Assembly (NCBI GenBank): GCA_905116865.2 | Contig: CAJHNH020000569.1 | Location: 327,501-391,500 of the forward strand | Direction of reading: 5' to 3' | Length of the DNA stretch: 64,000 bases | From: Candidula unifasciata | Taxonomy: Eukaryota; Mollusca; Gastropoda; Stylommatophora; Geomitridae | Shown: piece by piece, positions 44,935-56,680 of the stretch | How the letters are laid out: the number at the start of each line of letters is the position of its first letter | Position numbering within the stretch: the first letter of the stretch is position 1 | Program-made: the position numbers and the translations under genes | The notes under the pieces: generated by a model | Told to the model about the DNA's origin: nothing | What the model saw: only the letters and a program-made list of their open reading frames with translations | Database searches by the model: none

Positions 44935-45340
44935 CTTGATGTCAGTAACTTTTGCATGGTGTTGAAAATGTTTTTGGCCATCCCTATTCTTTTCTTGACT
45001 TCTGTTTTACTTCTGCCGGCATATGTTATTACTTGTCCAAGATATAAGAAATTTTTAACTTGTTCCAGTTTCACCCCCGTTCACTGTGATATTCATTGTT
45101 AGCTGATTATTTTCTTTGTACACGTTGAGCTTCGTCTGCAATTTGATGCCAGCTCTGTTCCAGATTTTCGTACGAAGACTACCAAAATGCGCTGCTGGCT
45201 TTGTATATCCTTGTATTAACTCTAGATCGATGTTAATATTGTTAACTTTCTGAGCGAGTAAGCTGCCAAGATATGTAAATCTGTCTACTGTCTTTAGTGC
45301 TTTACCCTTCACTGTGATGTTCGGTTCGGGTAGACTTGTC
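44935..45340 (-). mobile_element. Chimeric LINE fragments
   Basis: Minus strand: 45312-45115 gives GKALKTVDRFTYLGSLLAQK and WNRAGIKLQTKLNVY (post-RT domain of one LINE). At about 45110 it switches to NNQLTMNITVNG and EQVKNFLYLGQVITYAGRSK, belonging to the LINE at 30390-30794. The junction lies at 'tacaaagaaaataatcag'. Confidence 0.85.
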
Positions 45341-45394
45341 CCTAGGGCTGGCTGGAATATTATTTCAGTTTTAGTGATAAGTGATTAGAAAGAA

Positions 45395-47650
45395 TTATCA
45401 TTACAGCACTCCGGACAGATCCATAGGTGCTCCGATCTCCTCCTCAAAAGCTCCACAAGTGTAAAACGACTGATGACACCTGTTCTAAGTTGGTTAATGA
45501 AACGTCATGTCCTCTTAGTGAAATGTTCATTTCTTGCAGCTCCAGGCTGCATCCCCATGTCCCTCAGTCTAGACAGGGATAGGGAGTCATGTCCTTTGGC
45601 GTGCTCCTCGGTACGGCAAGTGCAGCGCATGGCATTGATAAAATCACTTCTGTCCAGTACTGGACCAGCCATATCAACTGCAGTGTCAGCAAGATAGTCT
45701 GCACGCTCGTTCCCTTGAACACCCACATGACCTGGCACAAAGATGAAGGTTAGGGTAGATATTCGTAAAGTGCTTAGTGTTTCAATCCATTCTTGCCTGA
45801 TAAATCCAGCTTGTATTTATTTTAATCATATTCATCGAGTCACTAAGAAAGCATACATGTGTGAACTTTTGAGCACCAAGCCATGCTAAAGCCCTTTTTA
45901 CAGCCATAGTTTCCACTGTAAGGCTACTAGTTGTCACAGCAAAGGCGCCATTCATCCCCTTGATTGTTTTCCCCCTTGAGCTTCTGTGAAGGCCCATGCA
46001 ATGCGCTTGCCCCTAATTACTGACCCCCTGTGTAAACTATAGCCTCACCTTCATCTGTGTTTTCGCCAATCAGTGTTTTGACTAAAGTGTCAACAATGCC
46101 AGGAATCTGCTCTCTACAGCTTCCATCAAGTGTGATATGGACCTTTTTTGGCTTTGGTTATGATGTGGTCTAAGTGTTTTTTGTTTTTGTTTTTTAATGC
46201 TAAGTATCTGTCAAATGTTATACCCAGGTATTTCATGGAATCAGATCTCTCCACGTCAGCTCCACAGAGTTTTACCATCGGCATTGGTGTTTTAGAAAGA
46301 TGATTAATTAATGAGAACCAGGTGATGGATTAATTGTTGCCCCTGAGGTGTTGCACCAGGATCATATGCGATCTGATTCCTGTTGTAGATCTGAAACAAT
46401 GTCATCTCTGTTTCTGCCCTGTCGGTACACGAGGATATCATCTGCAGATGATAGAGATCTTCCTCTGCCACTCATTTGTTCTCCTGTGATGTTGAAGAGG
46501 ATAGGAGACAATGGAGAACCCTGTGGTAAACCAGGGTGTATTGTTATCGGTTCAGAAGACCAACTACCACATCGAAGCACAACCTTTTTCTGGAAAAGTG
46601 CGGCAGATATCCATCGAATTAGATGTAAAAAAAAGGGGGGGGGGGATGTTGAGTTTAATTAACTGATACATTAGCTGGTGTAAGGGAACTTTGTTGTATT
46701 TATCCTCCAGATCTATGGCGACTGCACATGTTTCCAGCTTGAAAACCTTCAAATGTGTCATATGCAAACACGGCAGCATTACGCCATGTCTCCGTGTTTT
46801 GTCTGTATCCTCCAAGTGTGGAGGATAGCAGCTGATGTATTTCAACATGGCTTGCCAGTCTTCTCGCTATTATCTTTTGCAATGTTTTGCCTAATGTGTT
46901 TTGCATCGTAATGATTCTATAGCCATTTATGTGTGTGGCGTCTTTTCCCGGTTTTTCTAGCTGAATCAGATAGCTATGCAGCCAGGTTTCTGAGATTGTA
47001 CCATTACAGATGTTGTCATTGTAGGCTTTACATAGGACCTCCATGGATTTTGTGGGTAGCTTGGCAATGTCTTCATAATGAATGCCATCAGAGCCAGGAG
47101 CAGACTTCTTTGACGTTTTGACGATGTTCTTAATTTCAGCGACAGTAATAAGCTGATCATCTTTAATGTCTGTACCGGCACATGTTGCAACGACCATATC
47201 CATGGTAGTCAGACGGGTGGCAGTGTCTTGCGTGCAGATTTGCTTGAGGTATCTGCCAAGGAGTGCTCTTCCTTTCTCTTCATCAGACCTGTTGCATGTC
47301 TGGTCTTCATTACGGAAGTGTCTGTTGCCTTTGCGTCTGGGAGCACCTGTCATAATCTTGTGTATGGACCAGAATTTTGCAAGAGATCTTTCCGTGCACA
47401 CTTCATGCAAAATATTTCAGAGGATGTGTCCTTGGCTTGCTGGGCAACTGATTTGAAGGCTGCTGATGTGGTCTGCATGGTGTATTTACATTCCCGAAGA
47501 AGGCCTGGAGTAAAGTCCCTGCATTTCAATGCTTTCGGCCAGATCTTTACAGCATCTTTTAAGCACCCACGCTGGCTCAACCTCATCATTCCACCACACT
47601 GGTTGTTGCAGCTGTTTTCTTTTTCCTACATGGTATTGGCTTTTGATTTT
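45395..47650 (-). mobile_element. Degenerate RNase H-bearing LINE (RT + RNase H)
   Basis: Ordered on the minus strand: 47410-46700 gives pre-RT and early RT (TSKKSAPGSDGIHYEDIAKL, YRIITMQNTLGKTLQKIIAR). 46740-46640 gives CAVAIDLEDKYNKVPLHQLM (RT motif A). 46560 on gives GLPQGSPLSPILFNI and SADDILVY in place of YADD. 45997-45790 gives ETMAVKRALAWLGA and FLSDSMNMI (RNase H). 45738 on gives MPGHVGVQGNERADYLADTA (RNase H end). 45440 gives SEHLWICPECCND. The layout suits the I-like clades. Frameshifts and stops make it inactive. Confidence 0.92.
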
Positions 47651-47739
47651 CATAAGCTTGCTTACGACCTCATTTTCGATGTGTATTTAAAAAGGTTTGA
47701 ATTGATCCTATGATGTGTGCTGACACCCTTTTGTAAGAG

Positions 47740-48240
47740 AATAACACAGGGACAGTGGTGGCTGCCATGATTACCTAGTACATACCAACTACCGGTTTTG
47801 TCAGTGCTTCTGACAAGCGTAAAGTTTGTACCGGCTTTAGATAACTTGGTTACACTATGTTGTAGTTGAGGCTCTGAACTGGCACAGATAGCACAGTCAT
47901 CAGCGAAAAGTCATTCTCTAATGGTGTCTGACTTTACCTTGGTTTTAGCAGTTAGCCTCCTGATATTAAATAGACCTCCATCGGTGCGATAGATGATATC
48001 GATACCAGCATCCCCATATCTGAAGGCAACAATCAGCATAACGGAGAATGGCAATTCAGGAAAGACAAGCAAGGAAAGACACTGAAGCAAATCACCAGAG
48101 AGATGCGGCTTCTATTCCCTGTCTACACTGCTCAAGAACTTTCAGTGCTAGAATTGGTCTTATCAGCCATCTGCGAACTCGCAAAACCTAACCCAGACAC
48201 CATTGGATGAAAGGACTGGTCATCATCTCTTGTGGTGGAC
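47740..48240. mobile_element. LINE insertion with inverted 5' part (twin-priming pattern)
   Basis: Minus strand 48045-47760 reads LFSVMLIVAFRYGDAGIDII, YRTDGGLFNIRRLTAKTKV, a stop, then LFADDCAICASSEPQLQ (RT FADD motif). Immediately beyond, the plus strand (48110-48185) reads CLHCSRTFSARIGLISHLRT, the Cys/His end typical of the same LINE group. The 5' segment is inverted relative to the 3' segment. Confidence 0.8.
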
Positions 48241-48294
48241 GAACAGCAACATTAACATGAATGAAAGTAGAAACACCTAAGGATGGTTAAGCAG

Positions 48295-48650
48295 AAGATA
48301 GATTGAAGATAGGAGTCACCGCTACATAAGACTCCCCAGAATAGCAGCATACGGGGCAACCGAGCGTGCCCTAGCTCGGATACCGATCATATGTAAAGCT
48401 GCGACGCCTAGCGGCACAAAGGAGACAATGGACAAAAGAAATAAGAACGTTAAATTGAAAGCAGTTGCAGAATGCATTAAAAAAAAATAAAAAGATGCGA
48501 CTGGTTTGGCCACCTGAGGGAAATGTCATAGCACCAACTGCCTAGGAGGGCCCCGTTAAAGAAAAACAACAAGCAAGGAGCAGCGGGACCACCTCGCAAA
48601 AGATGAAAACTAAGAAAATTCTTGAGAAAAAACAACGAAGACCAACTAGA
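48295..48650 (+). mobile_element. LINE 3'-end fragments
   Basis: 48330-48440 ('cgagcgtgccctagctcgga', 'gcgacgcctagcggcacaaa') matches the reverse complement of 50850-50900. 48470-48610 encodes WFGHLREMS-like peptide and GPPRKR. Confidence 0.65.
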
Positions 48651-48754
48651 AATAACACATTGAAGAACCTTATATCGAACCGTAACCTTAACTCTTCATT
48701 TAGATAAATGAAGAAATGTGGACAGTTTTGGAGGTGGGGTGGGATGAGAAGGAC

Positions 48755-49045
48755 AAGAAGAAGATGATGAAGACGAAGAAGAAAAAGAAAAAGAAAGAAG
48801 CAGAAGAAGAAGAAGAAGAAGAAGAAGAAGAAGAAGAAGAAGAAGAAGAAGAAGAAGAAGAAGAAGAAGAAGAAGAAGAAGAAGAAGAAGAAGAAGAAGA
48901 AGAAGAAGAAGAAGAAAGAGGAGGAGGAAGAGGAGGAGGAGAAGAAGCATCAGCAGCAGCTGCAGAAGGAGGAGGAGGAGAAGGAGGAGAAGAAGAAGAA
49001 GGAGTGGAAGAAGAAGAAGAAGCAGAAGGAGGAGGAGGAGGAGCG
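48755..49045. repeat. (GAA)n/(GGA)n microsatellite
   Basis: About 115 bp of pure GAA flanked by interrupted GAA/GGA/GCA repeats. Confidence 0.96.
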
Positions 49046-49138
49046 ACAGCTGCAGCAACATGGAGAAGGATGAGGGGACAGTGACGAGGAGGAAGAATTT
49101 GTAAATGCTATACAAAAAGATCAAGTATCACACTACAA

Positions 49139-49160
49139 CCCCCCCCCCCCCCCCCCCCGC
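49139..49160. repeat. poly-C tract
   Basis: About 20 C. Confidence 0.9.
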
Positions 49161-49779
49161 CTCCACCCCAATACTTTTTATATGGATCACGATATGAATA
49201 TTAATTAAGTTCCTTAAAGACACGGTAAAGCCAACAAAAGACCAATTACTTTAAACAATATGATATGCATATTCCAACTTTAACCCACGCACATAAAAAT
49301 GTATATTACTGACATAAATTAGTTTTCCAACAACAGCAGCTTTTAAGAAGTTATTTTTAAATAAACAAAGATTATCTAAGGATAATGAGGTTTTAACTAG
49401 AATCACTCGTGTGACAAGAATTGTTCAGACTATTCTGTTAATCAAAGAGGAAGGTAGGATCGAGGTAATGTCGTCAAGGAACCATTGTAAAGAATACAAT
49501 ATACTATGATTAATAAAGCCTTATATTGTTTGCGCTGTTATTAATAAAGCCTTGAATTGCTTTGCATTGCTCGTGGACGTGTTCTGGATACATGAAAGGA
49601 CAGATGCATGGAAAGTATATTACCTGGGCTATAGAGAGAGAATAGTAGACAACAAAGAGACAATAACTGCGTACACAATAGAGTTAAGTGGGAGTAAATC
49701 AAGACATAAACCAACAAGTTGGCTCAGAGCTAATATACAGCTGACTATAACTTCTTTGAAGGTTAAAAGTAACTGCAGG
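49161..49779. other. No recognised feature
   Basis: AT-rich. A short direct repeat ('ttaataaagccttatatt' / 'ttaataaagccttgaatt') lies at 49510-49560. Confidence 0.35.
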
Positions 49780-49942
49780 CTCTGGGAATTGCCAAGAATG
49801 TCCCCCTGTATTCCTTTATTGGCTGGGTCGACCAATGCACCAAGGCCATTTGGAGAAACAAAATATCTGACAGTGTGGATTCGAACCAAAGCCCCTAGGG
49901 TCGGCAGGCGAGATGCAAATCACTTTGATACCGCGGCTTTCT
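49780..49942 (-). repeat. Family J tRNA-like repeat
   Basis: Minus strand 'gccgcggtatcaaagtgatt' (degenerate box A) and 'ggctttggttcgaatccac' (good box B), then a body without A-tail. Confidence 0.6.
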
Positions 49943-50184
49943 TAAATGATGATGCTTTATAGTAATTTATCTTAAAGATGTGAGCTCGGAACAAACTGCA
50001 TATACATTTAATATATGCTAAAACACAATATCGGCCCCCGGACAAACCACTGAGCTGGGGCCCCTACGACAAACACTCATAGGAATGAAATGCAAATGTT
50101 CGATAATATTAAACATATTTTATTTTACTGTCACTTCAACAAAACTAGTATTAAAACATAAAGATACACTAGATGACAGTATGA

Positions 50185-50835
50185 AATTGCTCATCATCAT
50201 CATGTGCCCTGCCAGCTGGCGTAGGCGCTCATGCGTCTCTACAGATCACGATCCCTGGTTGCCTGGAACAGCTCTCTTGATCATATCCCTCCATGCCATC
50301 GTTTTAGCCCATCCAGCATCATCTCTCTTGGTCTGCCTCTACACCTTTTTCCACTGCTCTTTCCAGTTGTCACGATGTTTTCCAACGTCTCTCTTCTCAT
50401 TATGTAGCCAAAGAACAGTGTTTGTCTCTTTCTTATTGTTGTATATAGAGATCTACTTTCATTAGCCTCTTTCAAGCATTCGTTGATAGTTACTCTAGCC
50501 CTCCAAGGTATTCGTAACAATCGTCTCAGAAACCATATCTCTGTTGCTTCCAAATTCTTCTTAATTTATTCAGTGACATTTCACGATTCGCTACCATACA
50601 GCAGAACAGGTTCAAAGTAACATTGTAGCACCCTTTTTCTTACATTAAATTTTAGCGATTTATTGCAAAAGATAGTTTTTATTTTCTAAAATGCAGCTTT
50701 CGCTAGACTTATTTTGCTTTTAATCTTTGTCACACACTTTCCATCTGATGATACGATTGTTCCCAGATATTTAAATATACTACGAACTTCTTATTATAAC
50801 AAGCATTTTTTGCCATTCTTTCTTCTTCTTTTGTC
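50185..50835 (-). mobile_element. LINE RT C-terminal fragment
   Basis: The minus strand gives MEATEIWFLRRLLRIPWRAR, 'RKRQTLFFGYIMRRETLEN' and 'GKRCRGRPREMMLDGLKRWH', and ends in the CAT/ATG-type tail ('tcatcatcatcatg' on plus). It is the same family as 5590-6195. Confidence 0.87.
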
Positions 50836-50839
50836 AAAA

Positions 50840-51460
50840 TCTGCTTGTGCCGCTAGGCGTCGCAGTCTATCAGATGATCGGCAACCGAGCCAGGGCGCGC
50901 TCAGTCACTTCATATGCCGTGATGTTATGAAGTCTCAAGTTGTCCGTGACTCCTTCAATCCATATTCTTCTTGGTCTTCCCCTGCCTCTTGGTGTTTCGA
51001 TTTTCATGTTGTATGCTCTTGATGCTGGCATTGTTGGTTCCATTCTCATTAGGTGACCAAACCATTTCATTCTTTGCTTCTCAATAAATTTAACGATGGG
51101 TATGGTTCCAATAGTTCTTGTAATCACATCGTTTCTCACTCGATCTCTTCTGGTTTTATTCGCAGCCATTCTCAAACATCTCATTTCACAGGTGGTTAGT
51201 CTTCTCTCGTGTTCTTTTGTTAATGTCCAAGTCTGACATTGATAACCTAATGTCGGTATAAAGATTATATTTATAATTTGTCTTTTTATCTCAGCGGGGA
51301 CAGCAGGGTGTTTTAAAATTCGGGCAAGCTGGTATGCGACATTGTAGGCTTTTTGGATTCTTGCTTCGATCTCTCTGTCTATTTTACCATTTTGCCATTC
51401 ATTTTCACAAAATAGCTTTATTATGGGCTTGAAGTTTATAGTCACCATTATGTATATGCA
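50840..51460 (-). mobile_element. LINE RT C-terminal fragment
   Basis: Minus strand: NGKIDREIEARIQKAYNVAY, TLGYQCQTWTLTKEHERRL, 'KQRMKWFGHLMRMEPTMPAS' and 'GRGRPRRIWIEGVTDNLRLH'. It is open for about 200 codons but lacks the catalytic RT core, and it is truncated at a GA microsatellite. Confidence 0.9.
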
Positions 51461-51463
51461 TAC

Positions 51464-51525
<62 letters not shown>

Positions 51526-51585
51526 AGACAGAGAGAGAAAGAGAGAGAGAGAGCAAGAGAGAGAGAGTGAGAAGGAAACAGAGAG
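51464..51585. repeat. (GA)n microsatellite
   Basis: GA run with interruptions, at the truncation point of the LINE fragment. Confidence 0.95.
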
Positions 51586-51889
51586 AGAGTGGGGCAGTAT
51601 AATTTCGGTTTTTTTTTTATTACGTAAAACAAATTAAACGTCAAATTATTTAGAGCAAGTCACTTGACATACACAGACTGGCATGTAGCCCCTAGGTGAC
51701 CATGTGTTAAGGCAGCCTTTGGCGTAAAGGGGGTGGGATGAAAGAAGGGGGGAAGGGGTTGAACAGAAAACAATAAGATTTCTTAATGGAGAATCTTATT
51801 ACTTCTCACAGCTCTTTTAATACATCTTTGTTATGATTTTGCGCTCTTTAATTTTTTAGTAATGGTCTATAGTTGCCAACAATAATTGT
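51586..51889. other. No recognised feature
   Basis: Unassigned. Confidence 0.35.
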
Positions 51890-52350
51890 GACGACAGAGA
51901 GGAAAGGCGCCAGAAGAGCTGCAGGAGTTTCAATGAAAGACAGAATACAAATTCACAAAATCAGATGAATGCTAGGAGAAAAGTCAGTCTTACAGGTCAT
52001 CAAAGAACAGCGAATGAAGTGGTTTAGACATCTAATAAGAATGCCCTGGTACTATCTGCCACAGGGAGCCAAACTAAAACGTTACAACGGGTAGAGAGCG
52101 AGCGGAAGACTTCAGAAAACGTGGAATGATGGCATTAAGAACAGCCTTACAGAAATGAACATAAATCTTAATAGTGCTCTAGACAGAGCTCATCAACGAA
52201 CGTTACATCTTCCCCCGACACTTCACTGAGGTGGAAGAGAAGAAGAAGCAGTAGTAGAAGAAGAAAGAAGAAGAAGAAGAAGAAGAAGAAGAAGAAGAAG
52301 AAGAAGAAGAAGAAGAAGAAGAAGAAGAAGAAGAAGAAGAAGAAGAAGAT
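51890..52350 (+). mobile_element. LINE 3' end with GAA tail
   Basis: It shares with 58510-58865 'agagctgcaggagtttcaa', 'ccagtcttacaggtcatcaa'-type and 'aagaacagccttacagaaat' sequence, and finishes 'gacacttcactgaggtggaa' followed by about 95 bp of GAA (52254-52350). Stops interrupt the frame. Confidence 0.85.
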
Positions 52351-53505
52351 TCAGTGCTCTTTTTCTTCTCTGCCCACAATATTCTCAACATTCTTTTCCC
52401 TAAAAAATCATTTCCGTTCAGTTTAGGTTTTTCACCATTTCACTACTCATTTGTTTATTACACACATCTTTACAGAAAGTGTTTCCTCTGTGCACACATT
52501 TTCTTTAACGCAGGAAATGCATAGATTGGGGAAGTCAACAAAATGTGACATAAATATGGACAAAAAAGAAATACAATTTATAAAAGGAGTCAATTGTAGA
52601 CGATGATTAGGAAACTAATAACTGATTTGTATGCTGTCTAGTGCGCCCCATCTTTCTACTTCTTTCTATGAGAGCCCCTTAATACGTATCTTATTGCTTA
52701 TTACACAAATAATATTTTTAACAGTTTCATAAAAACCATATTTCCACTGATCACAGGTTCTTTGCCAGTTCACAATTCACTGTCTAAAATTCTTATCATT
52801 TTAAAAATTGTGTGAATTCTTGTCCATAGTTTTGTCATCAATTTGCCCCGAAATCATATATCGATTGCTTCCATTTCCTTCTCCGCTTCACTACTTCTTG
52901 TCCAAAATGTATCTCTATTTAGAAAAAACAGACCACACACATGTTTCTAGAAACAGTTAATAGCTCACATAAATTAACAATCTCTACTTACGAGTACAGG
53001 AATCTTTCGATGTTAATTTCTTCGACTCACACTGTTATTCTTGGTAAATCCACCGACTACAGATATTTAACAAAACATACGCACAATATCCGTTATTCCA
53101 CTGTGTCACTGACTGACTACGACTACTAAAGAAGAATTAAGAAATGAATGCAGACCAAATGTGTCGCGACTCTTGCGTGTATTTTTTTCTAGCACATATA
53201 TTCTAACGACACCGTCCTACTGCATGCACTCAGTGTCAACGATCTGTGTCACTTGGCAGAGAAACGGCATAGTTGTCAAACCGGTTTAGCTAAAAGGCAC
53301 TCAACAACTCTGACTTCAGGTGTAGCGGATGAGAACCTGTTGTTCTGTTAAGCACCACTGCTGTTGTTGAATATCGCATTCCTTGGAGCTGAACTGTGTT
53401 TGTTTGTTTGATAGGAAAGGCTAGCTTTCTTGGCACGTGTTAGGGGTTGCAGTTATCAGAGCGGAACACTGCCTTTTAAATGTGTGCGTGTTTTCACAAA
53501 GAAGG
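52351..53505. other. Mostly unassigned; partial family K at 52600-52700
   Basis: 'atgctgtctagtgcgcccca' and 'ttctacttctttctatgaga' (52629-52671) match the end of family K. The remainder has no supported feature. Confidence 0.45.
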
Positions 53506-53509
53506 CTGA

Positions 53510-53900
53510 GAGCCGTTGTGGTGTAGTGGCTAGACGCTCTCCCGCTGATCAAAATAGTGGGTTCAAATCCGAACAGAGCAGGGCTTTCTTTTTTAAACAG
53601 CTCCCGACCAGTATCGATTTATTTATGAAATAAAGGTCCAGCACTATATGCCTAAGGGAGTTGTCATGGTGTGGCAGCTAGACGCCCGCCTGCGGATCGG
53701 AAGGTCGTAGGTTCGGATTCTGGTGGGGCCGAAATTAAAAAAAAAAAGATCTTGCCTCCCAGGTCGACCCAGCCTTGAGTGGGTACCAGGTAAGTCCTTG
53801 GAAGTAAAGGCGGCCTGCGTAATACTGACCACATCACTCACCAAGTGCCGATTGTTCTATAAAATATAGGTCTAGTCCTTTATGCCCAATTACTCCTAAA
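53510..53900 (+). repeat. Two tandem family C tRNA-derived SINE heads
   Basis: First head 53510-53600: 'gttgtggtgtagtggctaga' with box B 'gggttcaaatccg'. Second copy 53655-53900: 'tcatggtgtggcagctagac', box B 'gtaggttcggattc', 'ggtcgacccagccttgagtg' and 'tataggtctagtcctttatg'. The first is truncated after about 100 bp. Confidence 0.87.
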
Positions 53901-53999
53901 AGCTTGGCAGAGGGTCCTTCTCTTTTACAAAGGAGGTTAACTGCAGCCAACCGACTGCTGCCTTCGGGAAATATTATGTAGAGTTAAAAGTTAGTTCCG

Positions 54000-54135
54000 A
54001 ATCCTGAAGTATTGGAAAGAGCTAGTATTACAAGTCTTCTCAATGCTCAGTCTACGAAGGCTCAGGTGGCTCGGGCACACCTGAAAAATGGAGAACGGCA
54101 GAGTCCTTAGAGACATCCTCTATAGATGCCAGCTA
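54000..54135 (+). mobile_element. LINE fragment
   Basis: Reads MLSLRRLRWLGHT, a stop, then KMENGRVLRDILYRCQL, the 'RRLRWLGHVxRMxDGRIPKDxLY' block of the LINE group also seen at 9160. Confidence 0.78.
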
Positions 54136-54299
54136 AGTGATTTTGTGTATTTCTGTAGTAATGTTTGATTTGTATGTGCTTATGAAGGAGCCGTAGCCGC
54201 AACGTTCACCTTTTGTTTGTATTTGTTATATTGTGAAGCTTGCTAATATACTTTTTGTTCGGTTTTATATCTTTTCTTGATATTGTCGGGAAAGACTGA

Positions 54300-54780
54300 A
54301 AGGTGCCAATCACAAGACGTTGCCGAACGAACCCCAACACCTGTTGGCTATTTGGTTTTACTGTGAAATTTTACGTTATCCCTAAATGGCCAATATGCCC
54401 CAAGACGAGGAAACGTGTCCTTTACTTTTACTTCCAAGAAAGTATTCTGATATTTATTGCAAGATCGGTCGACAGGAGTACTGAGAAAATCTACCGCACG
54501 GGACTGGGTGTAGTCGTTGTAAGTGCCAACTCAGCTATTATTCTAGAAAGAAACATCCCGGTACTCACCACACATTATCTAAAAGGGTGCTGGTACTATG
54601 TTCAGTAGTTCGCCATTGCTTGTGAACGGTCGGCTATCGATACCACTGTCGAAATAAACGAGAGAGGTCTGCTGAAAAATCGCCTGCAGCTGAAACTGAA
54701 CCTGGTATCTCAGAATTACGAAAAGCCTGAGCTACAGACGCCGAGAGGTCACAATATTTGCGCAACCCCTGTCCGAAAAC
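54300..54780. repeat. Family E repeat, diverged
   Basis: The tail 54310-54380 ('cacaagacgttgccgaacga', 'accccaacacctgttgg') is on plus. The tRNA-like head is inverted at 54605-54770 (minus 'tgtagctcaggcttttcg', 'gataccaggttcagtttcag'). The same tail-forward/head-reverse layout appears at 2449-2660. Confidence 0.7.
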
Positions 54781-54884
54781 TGCTAGAACAGGTTAATACT
54801 GCCGTGAACCATAGTAATGTCGAATCTTATCTTTTTGTTTTAGATTAAAATACCGATTTTTTTATATTTATTAAATGAGCTATG

Positions 54885-55330
54885 AGTTATGATTTTGGTT
54901 ATCTTCACGACACTCCGGGCACGTCCATAGGTGCTCAAATCCCCCCTTTAGCACATATCACATACATCAGCGTCCTGCGGTTGCTAGTCCTAGTCCTATA
55001 TTGGTTGACAAGACTTCTCGTGCGTCCGGTGTGCTTCTCGTGCCTGGTTGTGCCGATTTTTACTCTCAATTCTTGCACTCGTAGCAAAGATGTGGAAGTG
55101 TTGCTCCCAAAATCCTCCGAACTTCCTACCTCTCTAATGGTGTTAACAATGTCGGCATGATCCATGAACTGGCACTCTGTACTAAGGCAGAGCCAGCTAA
55201 TCTGTCGGCTCTTTCATTGCCAACAACACCCGCATGCCCCGGTAAAAGACGAAGGTAACTCCACGCACAGTGGAGTTTAAAAAAAAAATAGCTACTCGAG
55301 TCGACTGATCCTAAAATACACATCAAAATA
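54885..55330 (-). mobile_element. RNase H domain fragment of a LINE
   Basis: Minus strand LPGHAGVVGNERADRLAGSA (55245-55186) is the RNase H C-terminal His/Asp block. HEKHTGRTRSLVNQYRTRTS follows, and the 'HLWTCPEC'-type end is near 54900-54945. Confidence 0.85.
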
Positions 55331-55429
55331 CTTCCTTGTCAAAATGGTAATTGTGGCGGCCCAGAAACCCGAGCTTCAATTTAAAAAGATCATCAATACT
55401 ATACAGCTGGCAATGATTCAAGGGCACTT

Positions 55430-55482
55430 GCTAGACATTCGCGGGCCAGATTTAGCCCGCAGGCCGCCAGTTGAATAGCCTT
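55430..55482. mobile_element. Possible hAT-like end
   Basis: 'cgggccagatttagcccgca' and 'ggccgccagttgaatagcc' resemble the ends of small hAT-like elements. The partner end was not found. Confidence 0.4.
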
Positions 55483-55511
55483 AGTGTGTGTGTGTGTGCG
55501 TGTGTGTGAGG

Positions 55512-55543
<32 letters not shown>

Positions 55544-55545
55544 AG
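55483..55545. repeat. (GT)n(AT)n microsatellite
   Basis: GT repeats followed by TA repeats. Confidence 0.93.
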
Positions 55546-55549
55546 GAAT

Positions 55550-55735
55550 CTTTTCCAGGTCTTCAGGCGTATTGGGCATATAGGGATAGACCATATATGT
55601 TATAGACCAATCGGCACTCGATGGGTGATGTGGTCAACATGCGACCAGCCGCCTTTACTTCCCAGCACTTTCCCTGATATCCATTTAAAGCTAGGTCAAC
55701 TCGGGAGCCATTGTCATTTTTTTGAAGAAAAAAAG
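55550..55735 (-). repeat. Family C tRNA-derived SINE, headless
   Basis: 'cttcaggcgtattgggcata', 'accaatcggcactcgatggg' and 'ctaggtcaactcgggagcca'. The tRNA head is missing. Confidence 0.82.
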
Positions 55736-55854
55736 TCTGACTACGTCAGAAGTGGAAGAACAATCAATTTCTCCCAATGTGAGTCTATTAGATCTAACGG
55801 TCTCTCAGAAACAATCCTACAAGGCTCAGTATAGGGGAGGAGGAGAAGAGGCAG

Positions 55855-55912
55855 ACAAAACTTGACTGTCTCCTCGCCTCCCATGCAGATGCACTTTGAT
55901 TTCGAATGATGG
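55855..55912 (-). repeat. Family A SINE-like repeat, short fragment
   Basis: 'ctcctcgcctcccatgcaga' and 'tgcactttgatttcgaatga'. Confidence 0.65.
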
Positions 55913-55944
55913 TCAGTTATAGAGTTTCACAGCATTACCACAGA

Positions 55945-56195
55945 CAAGGAAGAAAAGGAGCACTGATATCCTAAAAGTTCTGAATATTAAAGACGTTTGG
56001 CTAATACACAGCATTTTGTCTCAGTTGCTGAAATGTCTTGGCCATATCAAGTGCCACGTCGGCTGGGAAAAAAAAACACACAGCAGAAGGTATGGTTCCA
56101 GAAAGGAAGGGGGTAAGGGGGGGGGCCAGACAGCCAGCCAGCCCGAAGATGAGCACAGGATATAAGTGACTCCTTGGGTATGAAAGTACACGAAA
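55945..56195 (+). mobile_element. LINE RT C-terminal fragment
   Basis: Reads DILKVLNIKDVWLIHSILSQ, LLKCLGHIKCHVG, then 'MVPERKG'-like and 'DSLGMKVHESxQ'-like pieces, parallel to 59680-60190. A G-rich tract interrupts it. Confidence 0.75.
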
Positions 56196-56424
56196 GCTGA
56201 CAAGAGACCGAATTTTTTTTTTAAGGTAGACAGTTATATAAGCGACCCTCTGCTACATGATGATGATGATAATAATGATGATCAGTCAGGTCGTTGTAGG
56301 GGCGACGCTGGTGTATGTAATATCCTAAGTGCCTTCCCCAGGTAATAGTGAGGATTTACTGCTGGGGTGACCGTTAATAAACCCTCACATAGCCTAATGC
56401 TTCAGGTCAAAAAAGACGCTAGGC

Positions 56425-56680
56425 ACGGCCACTTTTTTTTTTTAGCCGTGGCAAATTTTTGTGCTTCTGCCAGACGGTGGCCGTTGCATTTTTGCTTCAT
56501 TTGAAGACTGGAAGGATATAATTTCGTTGCCCAGCTTCTGAGTTGAGTGCATGGCGTGACACTGTGGGCTGCAGATTTCATTTGAACTGTGATAAACATT
56601 TTGTGAGTTTTTCGTTGACATGGGGTGATCCGTTTGCTATAAAGCTGAAACTAAGCGTAAGGTTACAGGATTACCAGATT
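56425..56680 (+). repeat. Family D element, shortened copy
   Basis: 'tgcttctgccagacggtggc', 'gttgcccagcttctgagttg', 'gcatggcgtgacactgtg' and 'tttcgttgacatgg' follow 23280-23670, with the middle third absent. Confidence 0.8.

Noticed and set aside
47228..47713. 161-codon plus-strand open frame
   Set aside because: Antisense shadow of the LINE reverse-transcriptase region on the minus strand.
53366..53420. Candidate minus-strand exon after 'caaacaaacaaacacag'
   Set aside because: The donor is weak ('cag|gttctc'), the peptide is uninformative and no phase partner was found.
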